Below, piece by piece: positions 1-5,531 of a stretch of 6,045 nucleotides of DNA (its first letter is position 1; every line of letters starts with the position of its first letter). Made by a program: the position numbers and the translations under genes. The DNA comes from Gammaproteobacteria bacterium (GTDB lineage Bacteria; Pseudomonadota; Gammaproteobacteria; Pseudomonadales; Azotimanducaceae): the NCBI GenBank assembly GCA_018667205.1, contig JABIVN010000573.1, positions 1 to 6,045 of the forward strand, read 5' to 3'. The notes beneath the pieces were generated by a model, which was given only the letters and a program-made list of their open reading frames with translations, was not told the origin of the DNA and searched no databases.

Positions 1-153
1 CCTGATACAGAGATTTTCCTCTCCATCGATAATTCATCGGGCGCGGTACTGCTTGAAGAACCCGGCAAACCACCCCTGCGCCAGGTAGAAACCGATATCC
101 ATACCTTTCTGAGAAGATTGAAGCCGAACACTCGTCCAGCTGACATATACTAA
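1..153 (+). CDS. syd: Syd-like (SecY-interacting) protein, C-terminal fragment
   Basis: An open frame enters from the left edge and runs 50 codons to a TAA at 151-153. Only the C-terminus is visible. It reads as a beta-hairpin segment (EIFLSIDNSSGAVLLEEPGK) followed by a helix ending in TFLRRLKP. This resembles the end of E. coli Syd as I remember it (a SxxNxSGEV strand, then AEFLNQLKP), with matching strand-turn-strand-helix order and spacing. Syd is a small cytosolic protein of gammaproteobacteria that binds SecY at the inner membrane and is thought to monitor translocon assembly. The fragment ends 4 bp before the aroA start codon, so the two genes are probably co-transcribed and perhaps translationally coupled. 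The open frame and stop are seen directly; the family name rests on a short remembered match. Another SUKH/SMI1-like protein is the main alternative. Confidence 0.55.
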   Translation, partial: PDTEIFLSIDNSSGAVLLEEPGKPPLRQVETDIHTFLRRLKPNTRPADIY

Positions 154-157
154 CGTA

Positions 158-1459
158 ATGAACCAAAGCCAAACCCAGAACCAATTAACGCTTGCACCAA
201 TTCGACAGGTCACCGGTGAAGTAACTTTACCAGGATCTAAAAGTCTGTCTAACCGGGCGCTACTCTTGTCAGCCCTCGCCGAGGGAACAACCCGTCTCAA
301 AAACCTACTAAGGTCTGACGATACTGAGCGAATGCTGGCCGCATTACGGCAGCTTGGAACAGGCATCGAACTGTCAGCGGACTGGCAATCTGGTAAAGTG
401 CTGGGGAACGCTGGAATATTTAACACACCGGATGTCCCTGACTTTTTCCTCGGAAACGCCGGAACTGCCATTCGTCCGCTAACCGCTGTTCTTAGCCTGA
501 TCCCTGGCGATTTCACCATTGATGGCGATCAATACATGCGCGAACGACCCATTGAACACCTGGTCGATGCGCTGTTGACCCTGGGCGCCCAGGCAAGTTA
601 CCCGACAAAGGTAGGCTGCCCACCTATTTTGCTCAAAGGCGGGTTGGTCAATGGCGGCAATGTCAGTATCCGCGGTGACATCTCAAGTCAATATCTAACC
701 GCTCTGTTAATGGCTTTACCGCTTGCGGCTAAGGACTCAAAGATTACGATTCAGGGTGAACAGGTCTCCAAGCCTTACCTTGATATCACGCTCGGTATGT
801 TGAAAAAATTTGGCGTTACGGCGAGCCATGAGAATTACCAAATATTCAACATCCCAGGGAACCAGGCTTACCGATCACCAGGTAGCTTCCTGATAGAGGG
901 CGACGCTTCATCGGCCTCGTATTTCTTTGGAGCAGCTGCTATCGGCCGGGGACCCGTCAGAGTCCATGGACTGGGCAAACACTCGGTCCAGGGCGACTAT
1001 CAGTTCCTCGACATCATTGAGTCGATGGGGGCCACCGTGAACAGGGCGGAGAGTTGGACCGATGTCACGGGCGGCGAGTTACAGGGCGTTGATGTTGATC
1101 TTAACCATATCCCGGATGCTGCAATGACCATTGCTGCCATGGCACTCTTTGCACAGGGAAAAACGGTCATACGCAACATCTACAATTGGCGAGTTAAAGA
1201 AACTGACAGGATGCACGCAATGGCAGAAGGTCTGACCCGACTCGGTGCAACCGTACAAACCACTGCGGATTCCATCACGATCGACCCACCCAGAGAAATT
1301 AGGGCTGCGACCATCGATACCTACGGTGACCACAGGGTCGCAATGTCATTTTCGCTGGCAGCACTGGGTAACGCACCGGTCACCATTAATGACCCGGAAT
1401 GCACTAGAAAAACCTTTCCAGACTATTTCGACGTTTTTCAGTCCATCTCCAGAAATTGA
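158..1459 (+). CDS. aroA: 3-phosphoshikimate 1-carboxyvinyltransferase (EPSP synthase), class I
   Basis: This cytosolic enzyme joins phosphoenolpyruvate to shikimate 3-phosphate to give EPSP, the sixth step of the shikimate pathway to aromatic amino acids and folate. At 433 aa it is full length (E. coli 427). It has the two-lobed inverse alpha/beta barrel landmarks: LPGSKSLSNRA at 24-34 (K28, S29, R33), the PEP-site signature FLGNAGTAIRP at 97-107, R130, SSQYL at 176-180, catalytic D320 in NHIPDAAMT, NWRVKETDR at 343-351 (E348, R351), DHR at 391-393 and K418 in CTRKTFPDYF. The intact GNAGTAxRP with Gly102 and Pro107 marks it as class I, normally glyphosate-sensitive. The ATG at 158 fits because LTLAPI at 10-15 aligns with LTLQPI near the E. 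coli N-terminus. No clear Shine-Dalgarno precedes it, so coupling to the upstream gene is likely. The usual gammaproteobacterial partners tyrA/hisC and cmk/rpsA are not adjacent. Confidence 0.98.
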   Translation: MNQSQTQNQLTLAPIRQVTGEVTLPGSKSLSNRALLLSALAEGTTRLKNLLRSDDTERMLAALRQLGTGIELSADWQSGKVLGNAGIFNTPDVPDFFLGNAGTAIRPLTAVLSLIPGDFTIDGDQYMRERPIEHLVDALLTLGAQASYPTKVGCPPILLKGGLVNGGNVSIRGDISSQYLTALLMALPLAAKDSKITIQGEQVSKPYLDITLGMLKKFGVTASHENYQIFNIPGNQAYRSPGSFLIEGDASSASYFFGAAAIGRGPVRVHGLGKHSVQGDYQFLDIIESMGATVNRAESWTDVTGGELQGVDVDLNHIPDAAMTIAAMALFAQGKTVIRNIYNWRVKETDRMHAMAEGLTRLGATVQTTADSITIDPPREIRAATIDTYGDHRVAMSFSLAALGNAPVTINDPECTRKTFPDYFDVFQSISRN

Positions 1460-1469
1460 TGACCTCGAC

Positions 1470-2153
1470 TTGAACCCCCATAAACTTCCGAGCGCTTTGA
1501 TCGCCATCATCCTTTTTGGATTGCTGTACACAGAGGCCCACGCTTGGGAAACACGGCTTGATAAAGATGGTATCCTGGTTCAATCTCGACTTACCGCCGG
1601 GGCCAAATATCAGGAGTTCCGGGCTAAAGCCGAAATTGACGCAACAGTAGCCCAGGCAATAGCGCTACTTAAAGACACTCCGGCCTGCAGGCATTGGTTG
1701 TTTCGGTGTAAAGAAAGTCGGCTTATTCGAGAAATGAGCAGCACTGAAAGAATCTTCTACCAAGTGACATCGCTCCCTTTCCCTGCAAAATCGCGCGATG
1801 CTATTTTTCATGCGGCAATTACGTTTGAAGGTACGTCATCAGTACGCGTGACAATGAGTTCAATGCCAGATGAAGTACCCCAAACCAAACATGTCAGAGT
1901 ACGCGAAGCATTCGGAACCTACCTGCTTGAACCGACCCGGGAGAACAAACTTCGGGTGACCTGGCAGCAGTATGTCGACCCTGGCGGCTCGCTACCTGCC
2001 TGGCTGGTCAACTCAATGCTGACAGACCTCCCGTTCAAATCACTGCGGGCTTTCCGGGAACGGGTCAAACAATCACCCTATCGCGATGCAATATGGGTCT
2101 ATGGACCAGACGGAACACCAACCGGTATCAACGTTATTAGCTCGCATGACTAA
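1470..2153 (+). CDS. Secreted START-domain lipid-binding protein
   Basis: This is a START/Bet v1-like fold protein of 227 aa that probably binds a hydrophobic ligand in the periplasm; the ligand is unknown. From a TTG at 1470 the N-terminus is a textbook signal peptide: K5, a hydrophobic core at 8-20 (ALIAIILFGLLY) and an AHA cleavage site before W26. The mature domain shows the bacterial START hallmarks: WETRLDKDGI at its start, LPFPAKSRDAIF at 102-113 (family pattern PxPxxxRD), a GTYLLEP strand at 149-155, and VTWQQYVDPGGSLPAWLVN at 163-181 leading to the C-terminal helix SLRAFRERV. The frame stays open back to an ATG at 1245 inside aroA, but that would bury the signal peptide behind 75 residues of aroA overlap. 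TTG 1470, 10 bp after the aroA stop, is therefore preferred despite lacking an evident ribosome-binding site. The 3' end overlaps ogt by 17 bp tail to tail. Confidence 0.85.
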   Translation: MNPHKLPSALIAIILFGLLYTEAHAWETRLDKDGILVQSRLTAGAKYQEFRAKAEIDATVAQAIALLKDTPACRHWLFRCKESRLIREMSSTERIFYQVTSLPFPAKSRDAIFHAAITFEGTSSVRVTMSSMPDEVPQTKHVRVREAFGTYLLEPTRENKLRVTWQQYVDPGGSLPAWLVNSMLTDLPFKSLRAFRERVKQSPYRDAIWVYGPDGTPTGINVISSHD

Positions 2154-2622
2154 GCCCAACGGATTCAAGATCTAACAGGAAGGATTTTGCCGGAAGTCCT
2201 CCACCAAATCCTGTTAGGGTGCCGTCTGCACCAATAACTCTATGGCAGGGGATGACGATCGGGAGCGGATTACGACCATTAGCTGCACCAACCGCTCTGA
2301 CGGCCTTTGGACGGCCAATCCGCTCTGCAATATCGCGATAGGTCCTGGTTTGCCCAAAAGGAATTTCCTGCAGAGCCGCAAGGACGCTGAGCTGAAACGG
2401 TGTGCCGGAAGGCCTCATCTTTAAGTCAAACTGCTGTCTTTCGCCCTCGAAATATTCGTTAAGCTGATCTTCGGCCTGTTTGAAGGCGGAATCATCCTGA
2501 ACCCAATCGTCCTTCGGATAGATAATGCCCTTCCCTTTTGGAAAACCAATCATTGCAAGGGTGCTGATTGGGCCGCCGAGCAGGAGTCTGCCGACGGGCG
2601 ATGGTATGTATCTGTAGTACAC
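2137..2622 (-). CDS. ogt: Methylated-DNA--protein-cysteine S-methyltransferase
   Basis: This is a suicide DNA-repair protein: it flips O6-alkylguanine out of the helix and moves the alkyl group irreversibly to its own cysteine. The length, 161 aa, is normal for a stand-alone Ogt. The N-terminal beta domain opens MYYRYIPSPVGRLLLGG. The C-terminal helix-turn-helix domain carries PFQLSVLAALQEIPFGQTRT at 75-94, the minor-groove recognition helix RAVGAANGRNP at 109-119, and the active site IPCHRVI at 124-130 with acceptor Cys126, followed by LTGFGGGLPAK. The start is GTG at 2622, supported by a strong AGGAGG 8 bp upstream and by the usual MYY...SPVG N-terminus. It lies 20 bp after the Ada-AlkA fusion gene on the same strand and supplies the O6-guanine repair function that the fusion lacks. 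Regulation by the upstream Ada-type activator is inferred from the operon layout. Confidence 0.96.
   Translation of the reverse strand: MYYRYIPSPVGRLLLGGPISTLAMIGFPKGKGIIYPKDDWVQDDSAFKQAEDQLNEYFEGERQQFDLKMRPSGTPFQLSVLAALQEIPFGQTRTYRDIAERIGRPKAVRAVGAANGRNPLPIVIPCHRVIGADGTLTGFGGGLPAKSFLLDLESVGLSHAS
2172..2217. repeat. Perfect 9-bp inverted repeat just downstream of the START gene
   Basis: CTAACAGGA at 2172-2180 is exactly complementary to TCCTGTTAG at 2209-2217, with a 28-nt loop. The left arm begins 18 bp after the stop codon of the START-domain gene and the repeat lies inside the ogt coding region (roughly residues 136-150). A competing 7-bp stem pairs AGGATTT at 2181-2187 with AAATCCT at 2206-2212. 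There is no T-run after either arm, so it is not a classical intrinsic terminator. About one repeat of this size is expected by chance in a window this long. Confidence 0.35.
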
Positions 2623-2630
2623 GATCTATC

Positions 2631-2636
2631 CCTCCT
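2631..2636 (-). promoter_or_regulatory. Strong Shine-Dalgarno for ogt
   Basis: On the minus strand the sequence AGGAGG sits 8 nt before the GTG start codon of ogt, in the 20-bp gap after the stop of the upstream gene. It is the best ribosome-binding site in the window and decides the GTG start. It would also let ogt be translated efficiently from a shared transcript in spite of its non-ATG start. Confidence 0.85.
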
Positions 2637-2642
2637 AACGCT

Positions 2643-4112
2643 TCATTTCAGGACAATTGGGTCTGCCGAAGCCCGCCACAAATGCATACCTGCGTATCCA
2701 CGCCAGGGCCGCCATGCTTGCGCTGTGTTAATCAGTTCCTTTTCCGAGCTAACGCCCAGGATTTTCTCTGCTACTTTTCTAATCACAAGGTCACCATGCA
2801 GGAAGGAATCCGGATTCGATAACGCACGCAAGCAAACATATTGAGCTGTCCAAGGACCGATGCCAGGTATAGCAATCATTTGGTCGTACAAAACCTGTTC
2901 ATCCGCATCAAACTCAAGCTCACCATCCGCAACTGCAACCGCCAGCAGCTTTATAGCTGTTGCTCGCTTTAAAGGCATTGGCAGCGTAGCGGGGTCCAGA
3001 TCGGCGAGCGTTTCTGCGCTTGGAAACACCCGCCCATACTCTGTCTGAACGCCATACTGGTCAGCAATCCTTCCCATGACAGTGGTGGCTCCCTTCACTG
3101 AAACCTGTTGCCCGACAATCGCTCGTACAGCGATTTCAAATTCATCAAAAGCACCGGGTAACCGCAGTCCAGGACGCTTCCTTACTAGCTTGCGCATGAT
3201 TCTATCTTCGCAGAGCACCGAATTTATCTCTTCTGGTACGGCGTCAACGTCAAACATTGACCTGACTTTGCTCATGATTTGCATCAGCGAGCGCGTACTC
3301 CCTCCCTGAACGACACACACCAGCTGGTCGTCCAATTTCGACACTGACAAATGCCCACTCTTGCCATCAAGCACAAAAGACCGCTCGTAACTTTTAGGGG
3401 CATTGTCCAACAATCCGTTATCTGAAAGAGCATTGTCCACAGTGACGTTTTCCACACCGGGGACTGCCCTGACCCGGTAGAACTCAAGCAGACTTTGAAA
3501 GTCATAGGGCTCCCGGAAAGAAATCTTCAGTTCAATACCTTTAGCGGCTGCTGGTCTGGTTTTTCGGAGCGAGTTCGGCGATCGGCTGTAAGTTTGCACG
3601 AAATGCTTGTTGAAGCGCCGGATACTCTTATAACCTGATGAAAGCGCAATGTCAGTCATCCCGAGACTGGTTTCATCAATCAGTTTTTTTGCAAACTGCA
3701 GGCAACGTGTTTGCGCAACCGTTTTCGGCGACGCACCAAGATGGTTCGTAAACGATCTATCTAAGTGCAGGGCCGTGACGCCCAGCCGTTCACACAACAC
3801 AACGACACTTCCATCATCGAGCGCACCATTGTTTATCAACCTTAGCGCTCTCGTCACCGTCGTGGAGGGTCCACGCCATGCTGGCGTTCCCGGCGCCAAT
3901 TCGGGACGGCATCGAAGACAGGGCCTATACCCCGCTTCACTCGCTGCCGCGGCACTATCAAAGAAGGTGACGTTTTCTGCGCGCGGCATTTTTACCCGGC
4001 AGACAGGTCGACAATAAACCCCCGTCGTCCTCACCCCGATAAAGAATCTACCGTCGAACCGAGGGTCTCTAGCCCTCCTTGCTTGCTCAAGTTTTCCACC
4101 TGCCGTTAGCAT
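2643..4112 (-). CDS. Ada sensor / AraC regulator / AlkA DNA-3-methyladenine glycosylase fusion
   Basis: This 489-aa protein combines a methylation sensor, transcription activator and DNA glycosylase. Residues about 8-80 are an Ada zinc domain with C34, C38, C65 and C68 in the same C-x3-C-x26-C-x2-C spacing as E. coli Ada; C34 is the expected acceptor of methyl groups from phosphotriesters. Residues about 85-184 are an AraC-type double helix-turn-helix, with RLGVTALHLDRSF and MTDIALSSGYKSIRRFNKHF. Residues about 192-308 are an AlkA N-terminal domain. Residues about 315-489 are an HhH-GPD glycosylase with AIVGQQVSV at 331-339, the hairpin PGIGPWTAQY at 416-425 and catalytic Asp441 in HGDLVIRK. 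It excises 3-methyladenine-type lesions and probably activates its own operon once methylated. It lacks the C-terminal methyltransferase of E. coli Ada; ogt next door supplies that. The order matches the M. tuberculosis alkA(adaA)-ogt pair. ATG 4112 places the zinc domain at the usual distance. Residues 226-240 look like an added linker. Confidence 0.95.
   Translation of the reverse strand: MLTAGGKLEQARRARDPRFDGRFFIGVRTTGVYCRPVCRVKMPRAENVTFFDSAAAASEAGYRPCLRCRPELAPGTPAWRGPSTTVTRALRLINNGALDDGSVVVLCERLGVTALHLDRSFTNHLGASPKTVAQTRCLQFAKKLIDETSLGMTDIALSSGYKSIRRFNKHFVQTYSRSPNSLRKTRPAAAKGIELKISFREPYDFQSLLEFYRVRAVPGVENVTVDNALSDNGLLDNAPKSYERSFVLDGKSGHLSVSKLDDQLVCVVQGGSTRSLMQIMSKVRSMFDVDAVPEEINSVLCEDRIMRKLVRKRPGLRLPGAFDEFEIAVRAIVGQQVSVKGATTVMGRIADQYGVQTEYGRVFPSAETLADLDPATLPMPLKRATAIKLLAVAVADGELEFDADEQVLYDQMIAIPGIGPWTAQYVCLRALSNPDSFLHGDLVIRKVAEKILGVSSEKELINTAQAWRPWRGYAGMHLWRASADPIVLK
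3400..3439. repeat. Short direct repeat inside the AlkA N-terminal domain coding region
   Basis: The 10-mer GCATTGTCCA occurs at 3400-3409 and again at 3430-3439, exactly 30 bp (10 codons) apart. In the protein it gives a DN motif every five residues (D226-N227, D231-N232, D236-N237) in the linker between PGVENVTVD and SYERSF. This looks like a small in-frame tandem expansion in a surface loop. Confidence 0.6.
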
Positions 4113-4229
4113 TCAAACAACCCAACCCCGCACCTAAACATAGCTTACGCACCGAGCCACGGTCCTGCCAGCCAAAAAAGCACCTCGTTATCGAGCGCGT
4201 TTAGACATCACCTTCGGTACAATAGGCCC
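4113..4229. promoter_or_regulatory. Divergent promoter region between the alkylation-repair operon and the isomerase-like gene
   Basis: This 117-bp non-coding stretch separates two divergent start codons and is the only sizeable intergenic region in the window, so it must hold the promoters of both units unless they lie in coding sequence. For the minus-strand operon the best -10 I see is TATGTT (+ strand 4137-4142), 24 nt before the ATG, with no good -35. That would fit an activator-dependent Ada-type promoter, but I see no clear Ada box. Two short dyads are present (ACCG/CGGT at 4151-4163 and CTCG/CGAG at 4184-4195), both with arms of only 4 bp. Confidence 0.55.
4218..4223 (+). promoter_or_regulatory. 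Candidate -10 box of the isomerase-like gene
   Basis: TACAAT matches the sigma-70 consensus TATAAT at five of six positions. It ends 6 nt before the ATG at 4230, so transcription would begin at or within a base or two of the start codon. There is no convincing -35 at 16-18 bp spacing and no good Shine-Dalgarno before the ATG, only a TAGG 3 nt away. This suggests a leaderless mRNA if the box is used. Confidence 0.4.
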
Positions 4230-5531
4230 ATGGAATTCCTTGGCAAGCTTAAATCAGTAACACCGGACCTGCTGGCCCTGCCGGGTGCGCATCATTTCTG
4301 CATCGAGCATTTCGCGGGTTATCAGTCGGAGCCGACATCGATCCAGCTACAGGTCGTCCTGCTGCATGAGGCCGGTGAGATTTACACCATAATATCCGAC
4401 CATGAATTTTCAGCCAGTATCGACGTGAATAACCTCGGGGACCTGACTGCCGCTGCTAGCAAAATGAGTAGAGAGCCAATTTGTCTTAGCCGACCATTTG
4501 AACTGGAAACCGTCAGCATCCAAAAACCGTGGGGACAGGAGATCTGGTATTCAGGCATCGAACAACGAGGCGTATCAACGGTAAAAAATGTCCCCCTTCC
4601 CTGGTTACTGTCCGTCTTCGGAGATTACCTTGGATGTGCGGGTGCCCCCATGCTGCTAAAAATTCTTGCGCCATTCCCTGCGCCAAATCTTGGCGACCTG
4701 TATTTTGAAATGCACGAAAAGAAGATCGAAGTTTATGTGGTGACACAAATCGACCCAAAAGCATGGCCGAACGGTTCGGGAAAAATTCGATACGGCTTCA
4801 ATCAGGACGTGATCAGTGAATTCGAATCAGTGGACAGATTCCGCAACAGTTACCAGCTGTCGGTAAACGAATACCGACTGACCAGGAACGAAATAGATGC
4901 ACAGCTTAAGTCACTAAGAACCCAACAGGGTCTTAGCCCAGACATTATTGTCGCGCCCGCTGTGTACAACGAATTTATGGCGCAGATTGACCCTGAACTT
5001 AGAGACAGGGAAGAGTGGTTGAGGCAATCCATGTATCGTCACACCAACATGCTGGATTTAAGCATCGGTGATGTTGTGACCGTCGCGCCAATGGTACCCC
5101 ATTCGTTACAACACGGCGTGAGAGTGGTCGAGTTCCAAACCCCCCATTACGAACGATACATCCTGTCTTTTGGACAAGAGGTCTTGACGCAGGATCACTG
5201 GGATACGGAGAGCGCTATGGCAGGCGCGAGAACTGAAATTGCAACACCCGAACCGCCCGTGCAGCTCTCGCCAGGGCTTGATCTCATCGCCGATTTCGAT
5301 GCATTCAAAGTCTTAAGGCTCATGCTCGACCCAGGGGATTCGGCACAAACCCAGCATACCAACTACACCATCGTCATTGGCGTAGCTGGCGAAATGACTC
5401 TGGACGATCTGACAGCCCTAGGCCCGGAACAGGCATTTTTTCAGGCCCCAAAGGGAGCACTTCAATTTACTAATCGGGGTACTACCCCGGCGACGGTGCT
5501 CATCGCCGAAGAAAATAAACCGCCCCTTTAA
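4230..5531 (+). CDS. Type I mannose-6-phosphate isomerase-like double-cupin protein
   Basis: This 433-aa protein has no signal peptide or membrane segment. It resembles type I phosphomannose isomerases, which are zinc enzymes interconverting mannose 6-phosphate and fructose 6-phosphate. Features: [13 protein letters not shown] at 99-111 (family KPWGxExLW), LLKILAP at 142-148, [15 protein letters not shown] at 157-171, [19 protein letters not shown] at 285-303, and a second cupin at about 350-428 (GVAGEMTL, then [15 protein letters not shown]). By analogy with ManA, the metal ligands would be E160 or H162, E167 and H291, with R308 near the catalytic arginine. The oddities are that the usual QVHP motif is replaced by EMH and that the segment between that motif and the next acidic ligand is only about 5 residues, against roughly 20-25 in ManA. 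The first 95 residues match nothing I recognise. Isomerase activity is therefore uncertain; another sugar-binding cupin role is possible. It is divergent from the repair operon and converges on mdh with a 4-bp overlap. Confidence 0.65.
   Translation: MEFLGKLKSVTPDLLALPGAHHFCIEHFAGYQSEPTSIQLQVVLLHEAGEIYTIISDHEFSASIDVNNLGDLTAAASKMSREPICLSRPFELETVSIQKPWGQEIWYSGIEQRGVSTVKNVPLPWLLSVFGDYLGCAGAPMLLKILAPFPAPNLGDLYFEMHEKKIEVYVVTQIDPKAWPNGSGKIRYGFNQDVISEFESVDRFRNSYQLSVNEYRLTRNEIDAQLKSLRTQQGLSPDIIVAPAVYNEFMAQIDPELRDREEWLRQSMYRHTNMLDLSIGDVVTVAPMVPHSLQHGVRVVEFQTPHYERYILSFGQEVLTQDHWDTESAMAGARTEIATPEPPVQLSPGLDLIADFDAFKVLRLMLDPGDSAQTQHTNYTIVIGVAGEMTLDDLTALGPEQAFFQAPKGALQFTNRGTTPATVLIAEENKPPL
5528..5531. other. 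TTAA shared by two convergent stop codons
   Basis: The self-complementary TTAA provides TAA at 5529-5531 for the plus-strand isomerase-like gene and TAA at 5528-5530 (complement) for mdh. The two coding regions therefore overlap by exactly four bases and leave no room for a terminator between them. Confidence 0.9.

Noticed and set aside
34..519. 161-aa open frame on the minus strand opposite aroA
   Set aside because: It is antisense to the well-conserved N-terminal part of aroA and resembles no protein family I recognise; it is a codon-bias shadow.
1245..1469. N-terminal extension of the START protein back into aroA
   Set aside because: The extra 75 residues overlap the conserved aroA 3' end, look non-natural and would bury a clear signal peptide.
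3649..4017. 122-aa plus-strand open frame opposite the Ada-AlkA fusion
   Set aside because: It is the antisense of the zinc and AraC domains, whose residues are strongly conserved; no independent start signal or family resemblance.
4184..4195. CTCG-TTAT-CGAG dyad as an operator for the divergent genes
   Set aside because: Arms of 4 bp are expected by chance in 117 bp, and no known operator matches.
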